Shown: in pieces, positions 36,869 to 45,608 of the stretch
How the letters are laid out: every line of letters starts with the position of its first letter
Numbering within the stretch: the stretch's first letter is position 1
Origin: Fluctibacter corallii
GTDB taxonomy: Bacteria; Pseudomonadota; Gammaproteobacteria; Enterobacterales; Alteromonadaceae
Direction: 5' to 3'
DNA: 64,000 nt
Assembly: GCF_025751585.1 (NCBI RefSeq)
Contig: NZ_JAOWKX010000009.1
Coordinates: forward strand, 37,661-101,660
Notes under the pieces: model-generated
The model's input: only the letters and a program-made list of their open reading frames with translations
Databases searched by the model: none
What the model was told of the DNA's origin: nothing
Program-made: the position numbers and the translations under genes

Positions 36869-39280
36869 ATGAGTGACGAACTCGAAAATTTTACTACTAC
36901 CATTAATAAGCTCAAGCACTTGCATGCAGATACGAAGCTTAGTTATTTGATTGCTCAACTAGAGCCATCTGCAAAAACGTCACAGCATTTTTTGATAAAA
37001 ATGGAAATAAAGCGTCTTGCTCAACCAACAAAACGCATTGTTGATCTTCGAGACGTGGTTAAACCAGTATGTAAGCCTACAGAGCGCGGTGGCGTGACAC
37101 ATTTTTTAGACCATCACAATACACTCGAATTTGATCGAGAGATGCGTAATTATGGCAATAATTATACTGTTGGCGTATTTGAACACATTCAGCAGTATGC
37201 TAAAAACCACAATAATATTGCAGATAAATCACGCAGTGGCCGTACTAAACTCATTTCAATTGGACACGTAGATCAGCGAACTGAAGAGCGCATTTATTTT
37301 ACCACTGCGTTATCCATTTACTTCACTACCGACCGATCTCATTGTGAAGATAACAAGCCTGATCTGTTATCTCAATCCACCGATATATCAGAAAATGGCT
37401 TAACCATAAAAGTGGAAGACCCTTATGTGATTATTCCTGATGAGGTGATGATCAAATTTGCCGGATTAGAGCGCGAATATTTGATGCCTCAAAGCTTATT
37501 TGTGCGTTACACACTATATAAAAAATACGTAAAGGATAGCGTCACATATGCCGTATTTACGCTTCATGACGACCAGCCTAAAACCATTATTTCAGAGTGC
37601 AAAGAACTGATAAAGCGTTGTTTTCACAACCACAAACGTCGCAATCGAGTGCCTGTTGAAAACACGGTTGAAGCAGTCGAAAACCGTATTTTTGAGCAAT
37701 ACGTCATTGGCCGGCAAAAAGCACTTCCCGTACTGTTACGGATTAACGGTGACAGATTAACGCCTCTTTCTTTCATGGCGACGCCCGACAACAACGATTT
37801 GCGAGCGTATTTAAGTGCTAGTAATGGCCGTTCAATTCTGCCTTATTTATTTGATAATAAATGGATAGATGAATTAGTGAGCAGTGCGGCAACCAGCGTT
37901 CAGATTGATGTGTTTGTGTTTAAATTGCGGGATAAGCAAAAGCAATTAAGGGTAGCTTACGTTCCTCTTGCCGCTGTACGCGACGATTTGGCAATGAAGC
38001 GGTTTGTGTTAAAAGCGCATGCGAAACAGGGCGTAAAACTTATCAGGCTGCACTTGGTAAAAACGAACACGCTAAAGAGTGCATACATTCCCTCGTCTAT
38101 ACCCGACTCAGTAGGAGAGGCATTTGCCACCTTGAACAGAGAGCCTGAAGGCAAAATCAAAAAGTTATTAGGCATGTGTGAATTCTTCTCTGTTATTGAA
38201 GATCTATCTGCTTGCATTGACGTGTTTACGCCTGAAGCCCTGCGTGACGAAGCCTCCGGTGGGTTGCCTGATATGAGTGAATATGTTCTGGAGAAAAGAG
38301 GAAAAACGGTCAATCCTGCAGAAACGAAGTCCACGCACGGTGAGCAGCGTGTTGAAGATCGCTTTGTGATTACATTTCCTGTTGAGTTGACGGGGAGAAA
38401 ACGTGACAAAAAAGACAAGCTTGTCGCAGCGCGTACTATCAATATTTCTTCTCGCGGTATGCACGTTGAAAGCAGCGCTGAACACCCATTCGAGGAAGGT
38501 GATGATCTTTTTGTGCAAATGACATTATCGCTAACTGGCAAAGAGCGCTCCTTTAGTCAGCAACGTTACAAGGTAATCCGTGCCGAAGGGCGTAAACTGT
38601 GGCTCGCTGTGGCAGGAAATATCGCATTACATGATGCGCGCTTGTATTTAAAAGATGCCTTGTATCACCAAGCTGATGCACTTACATTAGAAGGTGACCG
38701 TGAGCCCATTTACGGACTAGGCAAAGCGATGCGAAACCTATATGCCAGCTTGCATCCGCAACTTTTTGCTACGTATGCGCGCGCTCAGCAGTCATTTTTT
38801 GCCAATGCACTAATCACGTCCCGCTTTACCCGTTTTCCAGTTTACCGAGATGATGTTCCCCAGCACGTGTGTATAAACAAGCTATGTCAGCATGAGGTTG
38901 TGTTGGCAGAGATTAAACAGCAAATGAAAGCGTTGCACACGGAAAATGACAGTACCGCATTTTATATTGTTGCGGTTGCCCGAAAGAACAAAGCCCATAA
39001 TACCTTTTCGCTGATAGTTGAGGTTGTGCCAGCAAAACAGCCTGCTGAAATGATTGCAAATACAACGAAAAAGTTTAGCTTGATGGGACAGTCGAATGTG
39101 TTCAAAGTGGGGGTGCATGCGTTAGCGCCAATATCGGATAAACTGTTTAAAGACGAGCTTCGTTATTTACAAAAGTTCGCCAAGGCAAAACATGCTAAAT
39201 GTTTAGATATTACCAAGCAGACAAAAGCGCTGGTAGATATTGTAGATGTTACTCATGCTTACCACACATGGGCTGCGTAA
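36869..39280 (+). CDS. Large protein with two PilZ (cyclic-di-GMP-binding) domains
   Basis: About 803 residues, cytoplasmic, no membrane helix. Two regions show the full PilZ signature: RTEER (37277-37291) with DISENG (37382-37399), and RVEDR (38348-38362) with NISSRG (38441-38458), both matching RxxxR plus (D/N)xSxxG. The middle and C-terminal parts are unrecognised helical/beta regions. The protein probably senses cyclic-di-GMP at two sites. Starts at 36806 (TTG), 36845 and 36869 are in frame; none has a strong ribosome site. The three GGDEF/EAL-type genes elsewhere in the window could supply or remove the ligand. Confidence 0.8.
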   Translation: MSDELENFTTTINKLKHLHADTKLSYLIAQLEPSAKTSQHFLIKMEIKRLAQPTKRIVDLRDVVKPVCKPTERGGVTHFLDHHNTLEFDREMRNYGNNYTVGVFEHIQQYAKNHNNIADKSRSGRTKLISIGHVDQRTEERIYFTTALSIYFTTDRSHCEDNKPDLLSQSTDISENGLTIKVEDPYVIIPDEVMIKFAGLEREYLMPQSLFVRYTLYKKYVKDSVTYAVFTLHDDQPKTIISECKELIKRCFHNHKRRNRVPVENTVEAVENRIFEQYVIGRQKALPVLLRINGDRLTPLSFMATPDNNDLRAYLSASNGRSILPYLFDNKWIDELVSSAATSVQIDVFVFKLRDKQKQLRVAYVPLAAVRDDLAMKRFVLKAHAKQGVKLIRLHLVKTNTLKSAYIPSSIPDSVGEAFATLNREPEGKIKKLLGMCEFFSVIEDLSACIDVFTPEALRDEASGGLPDMSEYVLEKRGKTVNPAETKSTHGEQRVEDRFVITFPVELTGRKRDKKDKLVAARTINISSRGMHVESSAEHPFEEGDDLFVQMTLSLTGKERSFSQQRYKVIRAEGRKLWLAVAGNIALHDARLYLKDALYHQADALTLEGDREPIYGLGKAMRNLYASLHPQLFATYARAQQSFFANALITSRFTRFPVYRDDVPQHVCINKLCQHEVVLAEIKQQMKALHTENDSTAFYIVAVARKNKAHNTFSLIVEVVPAKQPAEMIANTTKKFSLMGQSNVFKVGVHALAPISDKLFKDELRYLQKFAKAKHAKCLDITKQTKALVDIVDVTHAYHTWAA

Positions 39281-39322
39281 ACGCTAACGCAACAAGGCAG
39301 ATAGATAAGGATAGTACCCCTA

Positions 39323-40198
39323 ATGAAACGATGTGCTTTTTTAACGATGGACGACACCAGTGAATTCTTCGTATATGACCATTTAGCGCAGCGTGAATTA
39401 GAGACGTTGGGGTGGCATGTAGAAAGCGTGAGTTGGCGCGACGCATCCGCGAATTGGGATGATTTTGCCATCGTGGTTATTCGTAGCCCATGGGATTATC
39501 AAGACGCCCCTGAGGCGTTTATGAAGGTGTTGTCTGAGATAGACGACAGCTCTGCCATGCTGTTGAATGATTTTACTACTGTGTCATGGAATATGTCGAA
39601 GACCTATTTAGCCGACTTAGCGGACCGGGGCATTGGAATTGTACCCACCCAGTACCATGAACACTTTGAATTGGGTGCGCTTAAACAAGCGTTAGCAGCA
39701 TTCTCAACAGATAAATTGGTGATTAAGCCAGTAGTCAGCGCCAATGCCGACTTTACTTATATCATTGCCGCTGATTCACTCCAAGAAAGCGTACTCGCAT
39801 ACCAACAAGACTTTTCTGACCGTCCATTTATGTTGCAGCCTTATATTCACAGTATTGCAACAGAAGGTGAGTACTCGCTATTTTATTTTAATGGGGAATA
39901 CAGTCACTGTATTTTAAAAACACCCAAACAGGGAGATTTTCGTGTTCAAGAAGAACATGGTGGTCGCCTTAAATGCGTTGAGCCTGAACCGACTTTATTG
40001 CAGGCGGCGTCTGACACCATCAATGCGATTACATCCACACTGCTGTATGCCCGCATTGACTTTATACGACACCAAGACGCATTTCTACTCATGGAAGTCG
40101 AATTAATCGAACCCTCTTTGTATTTCAATATGGATGAGCAATCCGCCAAGCGGTTTGCTGATGCATTGGAACATACCTTTCATGCTACTCAACTATAG
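39323..40198 (+). CDS. ATP-grasp domain protein (RimK/glutathione-synthetase-like ligase)
   Basis: A 291-residue cytoplasmic protein of the ATP-grasp family, which joins a carboxylate to an amine or thiol using ATP. Visible: IVVIRSPWDYQDAPEAF (N-lobe), VSWNMSKTYLADLADRGIGIVPTQY, KLVIKPVVSANAD (ATP-binding Lys strand), YSLFYFNGEYSHCILKTPK, and LLMEVELIEPSLYF (metal-binding Glu/Asn position). Substrates are unknown. It lies 42 bases after the PilZ gene and converges with the Lrp gene, overlapping by 6 bases. Confidence 0.82.
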   Translation: MKRCAFLTMDDTSEFFVYDHLAQRELETLGWHVESVSWRDASANWDDFAIVVIRSPWDYQDAPEAFMKVLSEIDDSSAMLLNDFTTVSWNMSKTYLADLADRGIGIVPTQYHEHFELGALKQALAAFSTDKLVIKPVVSANADFTYIIAADSLQESVLAYQQDFSDRPFMLQPYIHSIATEGEYSLFYFNGEYSHCILKTPKQGDFRVQEEHGGRLKCVEPEPTLLQAASDTINAITSTLLYARIDFIRHQDAFLLMEVELIEPSLYFNMDEQSAKRFADALEHTFHATQL

Positions 40199-40642
40199 CA
40201 TTTGCGTGTAAGGGCCATTGGCTTTAACCATTCGTGTGGATATAGAGGTTTTGAACCGCTGAACACCGGGCAATGTGCTGAGATCGGCGCGCAATAAGGT
40301 GTCGAAGTCGTCAATATCTTTTGCATGAATTTCAAGTACATAATCGAAATCGCCCGTAACCGCATGGCAGGCTCTGACCGATGGGTGTTGAATAATTGCC
40401 GCTTCAAATGCTTGATATTGCGAAAAATCAACAACAGCATGAACAAGTGCATGAATGTTCAATCCCAAAGATTCTGGCGACAGTACGGCTGCGAATTGTG
40501 TTATTTTCCCCTGCTTTTGCATGGCCTTCACGCGGTTCCAGCACGGCGTTTTGCTGAGTCCTACTTTATCGCCTAACTGAGAAAATGACTGGCGACCGTC
40601 ACTTTCCAATTCAGCGAGAATATGTTTATCGAGATTATCCAT
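40193..40642 (-). CDS. Lrp/AsnC family transcriptional regulator (KynR-like by context)
   Basis: A 149-residue Lrp/AsnC protein: winged helix-turn-helix (residues 1-60; LDKHILAELESDGRQSFSQLGDKVGLSKTPCWNRVKAM in pieces) followed by a RAM ligand-binding domain (about 65-145; FDYVLEIHAKDIDDFD). It is divergent from the TDO/kynureninase-like pair. In Pseudomonas aeruginosa the Lrp-type KynR controls kyn genes from a divergent position, so a similar role is inferred here. Repeats in the 40643-40797 gap are candidate binding sites. Confidence 0.88.
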   Translation of the reverse strand: MDNLDKHILAELESDGRQSFSQLGDKVGLSKTPCWNRVKAMQKQGKITQFAAVLSPESLGLNIHALVHAVVDFSQYQAFEAAIIQHPSVRACHAVTGDFDYVLEIHAKDIDDFDTLLRADLSTLPGVQRFKTSISTRMVKANGPYTQML

Positions 40643-40664
40643 CGTACTTAAAATTTAGCATTAA

Positions 40665-40718
40665 TTAAAACAATGTTCTTTAATGTCGCACAATTAAAGC
40701 CTAGTTTAAAACAATGTT
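40665..40718. repeat. Pair of 13-bp direct repeats in the kyn promoter region
   Basis: TTAAAACAATGTT occurs exactly at 40665-40677 and 40706-40718, 41 bases apart, close to four helical turns. Same-face spacing suits a multimeric Lrp-type regulator. Confidence 0.6.
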
Positions 40719-40756
40719 TTTACCTCTTTCTCTAAGATCATCCTCATGTAAATGAA

Positions 40757-40772
40757 ACGTTAATGTTAACGT
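40757..40772. promoter_or_regulatory. Perfect palindrome upstream of the TDO-like gene
   Basis: ACGTTAA-TG-TTAACGT is an exact inverted repeat ending 25 bases before the chosen ATG at 40798. Operator or mRNA-leader element candidate. Confidence 0.45.
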
Positions 40773-40797
40773 GCGAATCGGCCATGAGAACTTTGAA

Positions 40798-41553
40798 ATG
40801 AGCGAATACAGACAGAAATATTCCAAATTGTTAGATGAACCAGAAATGTTGGATTACGGGGTTTACTTAAATTGTGACCGTTTACTTACTAGTCAAAAGC
40901 CCTTAAATCAATTGTGTAATGGTGATGAGCTTCAGTTTCAGATCGTGCATCAAGTGGAAGAGCTTTGGATGAAACTTATGGTGTATACCTTAATTGATGT
41001 ACTGGAGTTTATGGAGGAAGAGAACACCCACCGCGTAGTCACGTTAATGAAGCGTGTGCACTTTATTCAGCGAATGATGAATCAACAATTAGATTTGCTA
41101 GAGACGATGTCGCCTAAAGAGTATCAGGAAATTAGACTGCAACTGGGTAACGGTAGCGGACAGGAGTCTCCCGGCTTTAGAACCCTCATGAAAATACCCG
41201 CAGATTTATGGACGGTGTTTCAAGCGCGTTATGTCGAAGGAAGAAACAAAACCATTGAGTCTATTTACGACAGTGAATATAACCACGATGATAGCTACGT
41301 AGTGGCAGAGTCGCTTATTGAATTTGACGAACTGCTACAAAAGTTTCGCTGGAATCATATATTCCTGATTCATCGTTCAATTGGGTTGGGCTCTCAGTCT
41401 CTGAAAGGGCGCTCGGTCGACTTATTACAAAGTGGCGCAAAACATCGATTTTTCCCTGAGCTCTGGGAAATTCGTTGTGATATGACAGACAAATGGGGTG
41501 GCGAATACGGTAGAGTACGTGACTCCATTAGTCGTGATAAAAAGGTATCTTAA
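40798..41553 (+). CDS. kynA: Tryptophan 2,3-dioxygenase family protein (divergent)
   Basis: A 251-residue heme dioxygenase-family protein. Typical TDO converts L-tryptophan to N-formylkynurenine. Conserved: FQIVHQVEELWMKLM with the distal His, LDLLETMSP, RLQLGNGSGQESPGFR, and the probable heme-ligand His in FRWNH. However, the substrate-binding glycine-rich loop (GTGGTSG in classical TDO) is replaced by GLGSQSLKGRS, so the substrate may differ. ATG 40798 is preferred over GTG 40771. Its stop overlaps the next start as TAATG. Confidence 0.75.
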   Translation: MSEYRQKYSKLLDEPEMLDYGVYLNCDRLLTSQKPLNQLCNGDELQFQIVHQVEELWMKLMVYTLIDVLEFMEEENTHRVVTLMKRVHFIQRMMNQQLDLLETMSPKEYQEIRLQLGNGSGQESPGFRTLMKIPADLWTVFQARYVEGRNKTIESIYDSEYNHDDSYVVAESLIEFDELLQKFRWNHIFLIHRSIGLGSQSLKGRSVDLLQSGAKHRFFPELWEIRCDMTDKWGGEYGRVRDSISRDKKVS

Positions 41554-42659
41554 TGACAGGGTTTGATGTACCTGAAGGCATATATTTGTTGAGCCATTCG
41601 GTGGGTTGCTTGCCTCGCGTGGCCAAGCAAGCATTGAATGACCACTATTTGTCGCCGTGGAGCGAAAATGGCGGTGATGCTTGGCCCAACTGGTTGGAAC
41701 ACATTGATACGTTTTGCGACCGTATTGCGATGGTCATCAATGGCGCTGGTGGTGATGTATGCCCACAAAGTAATTTATCGTCAGGGCTGACCAAGTATTT
41801 GCTTGCGGCGTTTCCTGTATCGGGCAAAAAGCGCGTTCTGATGCATGGTACATCGTTTCCATCCATGGGATTTGTAGTGAGCGCGTTGGCCTCGCATGGA
41901 TTCGAACTGGTGTTAATTGATGATACCGCCAACCCCACAGATCCAGAGACATGGGAAGCGGCATTAAGCAATAATATCGACATTGCCTTAGTTAGCCATG
42001 TTTACTCAAATACGGGGATGTGCGCGCCAGTTGAGGCGATTAGCCAAATGTGTCAAGCACGAAATATCCGTTGTGTGGTGGATGCGGCGCAATCCATAGG
42101 GGTGATTCCCATTGATGTGCAACAATGGCAAGCAGATGTGGTGCTAGGTTCGTGCGTTAAATGGTTATGCGGCGGGCCTGGTGCTGGGTTTATGTGGATA
42201 AATCCAACACATATTGAGCAACTTCAACCCGTTGATGTCGGTTGGTTTTCTCATGAGAACCCGTTTGAATTCGATATTCGCCATTTTGCCTATCGGCACG
42301 ATGCCAAACGCTTCTGGGGCGGTACCCCAAGTGTCGCGCCCTATGTCATTGCCGCGTCTAGTGTTCAATACTTATTAGATGCGGGTATCGAAAACATTGC
42401 TAGCCACAACAAAGCGCTACAACGTACCGTGTTAGCAAGCAATCCGGCGTTGTCTGAGCGAATTAATATGCAAGCATTAGGAGGGACGTTGTGCTTGTCT
42501 TTTTCAGCCAACGTGACGGATAAGCTTTCTGATGCGTTGACTGATATCGGCGCTCGCTTTGATCGCCGTGGTAATGCCCTAAGGTTGTCGTTTCATATTT
42601 ACAATTCTGCTGACGATGCTGCGAAGGTGGCTGATGTACTGAGTAACGCAACCCGTTGA
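41553..42659 (+). CDS. kynU: Kynureninase-like PLP-dependent enzyme (aminotransferase class V fold)
   Basis: A 368-residue fold-type I PLP enzyme. Kynureninase cleaves kynurenine to anthranilate and alanine. The PLP-lysine segment is GSCVKWLCGGPGAGF, the PLP-Asp lies in CVVDAAQS, and the kynureninase-like VGWFSHENPFEFD with KRFWGGTPSVAPY follows. It is shorter than classical kynureninases (usually over 400 residues). Translation is coupled to the TDO-like gene by a one-base overlap. No kynurenine formamidase gene is nearby. Confidence 0.75.
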   Translation: MTGFDVPEGIYLLSHSVGCLPRVAKQALNDHYLSPWSENGGDAWPNWLEHIDTFCDRIAMVINGAGGDVCPQSNLSSGLTKYLLAAFPVSGKKRVLMHGTSFPSMGFVVSALASHGFELVLIDDTANPTDPETWEAALSNNIDIALVSHVYSNTGMCAPVEAISQMCQARNIRCVVDAAQSIGVIPIDVQQWQADVVLGSCVKWLCGGPGAGFMWINPTHIEQLQPVDVGWFSHENPFEFDIRHFAYRHDAKRFWGGTPSVAPYVIAASSVQYLLDAGIENIASHNKALQRTVLASNPALSERINMQALGGTLCLSFSANVTDKLSDALTDIGARFDRRGNALRLSFHIYNSADDAAKVADVLSNATR

Positions 42660-42690
42660 TTTGAAATGCTTTTGCTAGAGTAAGTAATGG

Positions 42691-42720
42691 TGTTAGGCTG
42701 AGTATGGTCTCAGCCTAACA
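42691..42720. terminator. Perfect 12-bp hairpin between convergent genes
   Basis: TGTTAGGCTGAG / CTCAGCCTAACA with loop TATGGT, between the kynU-like stop and the stop of the REC-TPR gene. There is no long T-tract, but position and symmetry suggest a bidirectional terminator. Confidence 0.65.
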
Positions 42721-42727
42721 TACGCTG

Positions 42728-44362
42728 TCAGAGCGCGCGCTCTATTGCATTACAGTACTCGTCTACTTTTGCTTTTTGGGTTCTATCTAGTTCCGCCTCT
42801 TTTAGCGCGTCCAAACAGAAGTTGGCTGATGTTTGATGCGCGTCATTGAGCCGTTCTTCAGCGCTTATATGGGCGATAATTTTTAACAGACTAATAGCAA
42901 AGTTATGATTGTCTGGCGTTAAGGTTAGCGCTTGATTCAGCAAATCAAATGCGGGAGAAAGGCGTCTTTGTTTGTAATGACCCGCTGCCATTTCGGCCAA
43001 CTCTATCGAGGTAAAATGAATGTTTTTGCGTTCTTCTTTTTCCTGCGACAGATACTCTCTCATCACGTGGCCAATAAACGAATCACTTTCTACCTGACTT
43101 TGGGTTTTTTCCAATAATTTTATCGCTTCTTCACGATAGCCAATTTCGTGAAATGCTTTCATTTTATCTAAGCTATCCTCAACCGACACAAGTGGCTCAG
43201 TTGACATATGATCTGACAATAGCCCTTCGGCTTTTCTTTTGTCTTTGCGCAAATTTGCGACTCTGGCCTCTACAATATCAAGTTGCTGACGAAGCTCGCC
43301 AGACATCGCTGTATTGTCGCGAAGCTCCCTGATATGGCGCTCGGCCGTCACTAGCATACGGTTGGCTTCCATTTCCCCCACTGTTGTAGCGAAATCCAGT
43401 GTTGCGCGCACCACGTTTAATGAAAACTCAGGCGTATCATGTATGGAATTCTTGGCATACTTTGCCATAGATTTGGTCGCAGCGAGTTGCCCTTCGCGAT
43501 CATGGTTTAGTCGTGCCAGATTCCAAGACTTTTTATTGCGTTCTAGATTACGAGGTGCAAGCTCGGTGGCCTTTTTAATTACATCGTAACCTTTTTTATA
43601 TTCTTCTTTGTCGATGTAATATTCCGCTAACGCGTCGTAGGTTGCAAAACGGGTGTCGTTGCGTCTTAGCAATATTTTGCTTAGTGGTGTGGCTTCTTCG
43701 TACTTGTTTTGCTTCAACAGGCTGCGAATTAAACCAATCTGTACCCATGCGTATTTATATCGTTGCGCCAGTCGCCGATAAAATACTTCCGCCTCTTTAT
43801 ATTCGTATAACAGCATCAAGGCGTCGCCCACCATTCGGTTAATGCGAGGGTGATAGTGTTCTAATGTTGCGTCTTGTAGTTGCCGTTCGGCGTGATAAAT
43901 AGCCGTACTGTACTCGCCTGCATCCATGCAGTATTGAACTTTAAACAGTTCCTGTTTAATCGTAAGAATATGCTTCATGCGCTGTTGTATTCTTACTCTA
44001 TCGAGTGGTTTAACCCAAAAGTCACTAGGCTCGAGTTCGATGACGCAATTAACTAGCTCTTGCGTAGTGTCGGCAGATAAAAAGATGACGGTGGATGTTT
44101 TGTGCACGTACCCTTTAAACTTCATCTCTTCCAGCAAGTTGAAGCCATCTTTGTCGCTTTTGACATCAAAAGAGACAATAAATACATCGAATGAGTGCGT
44201 CTCACATAAACGCAAAGCGTAATATGCGTTCTCTGCCGATTTCACATAGGTCATGCCCATCGGCTCTAGTGCATGTTTTATTGCGTTGTGAACAAGGGTT
44301 TGGCCATCAATAACCAACACACGCAGTTGTTCAACAGGTTTAGGGGATGGAATTTCCAGCAA
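42728..44362 (-). CDS. Response-regulator receiver protein with TPR repeats (VieB-like)
   Basis: About 544 residues: a receiver domain (about 12-130) followed by a long helical TPR region. In the receiver, the acidic pocket begins VLVIDG (one Asp where two are common), the phospho-acceptor is in IVSFDV, and Ser (FLSAD) and Lys (WVKPL) complete the site. There is no DNA-binding domain. The layout resembles VieB of Vibrio cholerae, part of a c-di-GMP-linked system; this is an architectural comparison only. The start is uncertain: TTG 44362 is the first candidate, with no ribosome site. Confidence 0.8.
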   Translation of the reverse strand: MLEIPSPKPVEQLRVLVIDGQTLVHNAIKHALEPMGMTYVKSAENAYYALRLCETHSFDVFIVSFDVKSDKDGFNLLEEMKFKGYVHKTSTVIFLSADTTQELVNCVIELEPSDFWVKPLDRVRIQQRMKHILTIKQELFKVQYCMDAGEYSTAIYHAERQLQDATLEHYHPRINRMVGDALMLLYEYKEAEVFYRRLAQRYKYAWVQIGLIRSLLKQNKYEEATPLSKILLRRNDTRFATYDALAEYYIDKEEYKKGYDVIKKATELAPRNLERNKKSWNLARLNHDREGQLAATKSMAKYAKNSIHDTPEFSLNVVRATLDFATTVGEMEANRMLVTAERHIRELRDNTAMSGELRQQLDIVEARVANLRKDKRKAEGLLSDHMSTEPLVSVEDSLDKMKAFHEIGYREEAIKLLEKTQSQVESDSFIGHVMREYLSQEKEERKNIHFTSIELAEMAAGHYKQRRLSPAFDLLNQALTLTPDNHNFAISLLKIIAHISAEERLNDAHQTSANFCLDALKEAELDRTQKAKVDEYCNAIERAL

Positions 44363-44428
44363 GGCGCAGTTCCATTGACTTATTCTTTTACTACTACTCG
44401 TCCTGTCTTTAGTGAAACAGGCGCTTCA

Positions 44429-44457
44429 AGATGAGAGGCCAGTGTTACCTCTCATCT
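44429..44457 (-). terminator. Hairpin at the end of the DUF3300 gene
   Basis: AGATGAGAGG / CCTCTCATCT perfect 10-bp stem with a 9-base loop, overlapping the DUF3300 stop. There is no strong U-tract, so it may also protect the mRNA end. Confidence 0.5.
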
Positions 44458-45513
44458 GTCGTGATATTTCCCAATCCTATCTTTTTGTTTTGCCGATCGT
44501 CTAGTCTTTTCTTTGTGCTTGTGACTCTTTGTTTGGTTACCACGCGCAACTTTGTTATGCGTTGAGTGATAGTGTGGGCTAACTTTATGCACTTTTTTCA
44601 ACGGCTTAGATAAAGAGCGTAATGGCTGGTGAGCATGCGAATGAACCTCCCTTTTGGGACGGTGAATCGTTACGCCGTGCTCGTGATTATGGGTACGGCG
44701 TGGCGCGTTGTGACGCGACGTTACCCGATAACGCGTTTTGAAATTATGACGATGATGGTGCCAAACTACACTTCGTCGCCACGAATTTCTTTTATGCAAT
44801 GCGGTGTGATGTAAGTAAATGGCTGAGCCCCAAATAATCGCATGGCGCAATGCATCGTGGTGTGTGTTTACCGACAGGCTCAACCAAATATGAGGGCGGT
44901 GATGGCGATGCCACCACGTTCCATACACATAGTTTGAATGATAATGGGGAACGTAATAGGTGCGCTCAAAACGAGGCGTTAGAACGATAATGTCATGTTC
45001 ATACCGCACCTGCATGTGTTGGCTATCGCGTAAATGCCCTTGTTCGTAGGCGCGATGACGAAGTAGTTGAACTCGTGCTAACAGGTCATCTTGATGATAC
45101 CGATGATAATAATTCAGGTGATAAAGCCAGTCTTCATCTGCCACCATGTTTCTGATCACATCTTCAAAAGGCAATAGCGCCTTAACACTGGCTGGCCAAT
45201 GCTTCTTGTTTATCTCTCGGGTTTTCTCATACTCTGATATATAGCGAGTTCGCTGTTGCCACTGGAACGCATGCTTTAAGTCATTGGTGTAAAAAGAGGC
45301 CTCTAATATCTGATATAAGAGTGGGTCTGGATACAGTGCAATAGGTGCTAATAAGCTATCGAGGTGAGCAATATCGTCATCACTGATTGTAATGCCGAAT
45401 TCAGATGCGCTGCTGGCGCTTGAAATTGTCGCTGCTGATAAATTCGCTATGGCGGGTAACGATGTTGCAGCGAGTGTATTCGCGAGTAAAAAGGCGACGA
45501 TGTTGTGTCTCAT
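44452..45513 (-). CDS. DUF3300 family exported protein with His/Arg-rich tail
   Basis: A 353-residue protein with a signal peptide (IVAFLLANTLAATSLPAIA). Residues about 45-200 match DUF3300: LDSLLAPIALYPDPLLYQILEAS and FEDVIRNMVADEDWLY. From about residue 200 the chain becomes extremely rich in His, Arg, Lys and Ser (for example THHDALRHAIIWGS, HHRHNFKTRYR). The tail could bind metals or nucleic acid or simply be a disordered envelope tail. The family function is unknown. It lies downstream of ribA by about 95 bases on the same strand. Confidence 0.82.
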   Translation of the reverse strand: MRHNIVAFLLANTLAATSLPAIANLSAATISSASSASEFGITISDDDIAHLDSLLAPIALYPDPLLYQILEASFYTNDLKHAFQWQQRTRYISEYEKTREINKKHWPASVKALLPFEDVIRNMVADEDWLYHLNYYHRYHQDDLLARVQLLRHRAYEQGHLRDSQHMQVRYEHDIIVLTPRFERTYYVPHYHSNYVYGTWWHRHHRPHIWLSLSVNTHHDALRHAIIWGSAIYLHHTALHKRNSWRRSVVWHHHRHNFKTRYRVTSRHNAPRRTHNHEHGVTIHRPKREVHSHAHQPLRSLSKPLKKVHKVSPHYHSTHNKVARGNQTKSHKHKEKTRRSAKQKDRIGKYHDR

Positions 45514-45608
45514 GACATGCTCCCATTAAAGTAACCTTGTTAAAGGTATAGCGGGAGAAGGCTTAATTTCGCCTGAATCAAGCCTAACTGAATTGCAAAT
45601 TAGATGCG

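Noticed and set aside
37957..38541. 194-codon open frame antisense to the double-PilZ gene
   Set aside because: Ser/Thr/Arg-rich shadow frame with no motif; the sense strand carries two PilZ signatures.
40665..40718. CRISPR-like repeat
   Set aside because: Only two short 13-bp copies in a promoter gap, with no array and no cas genes; better explained as regulator sites.
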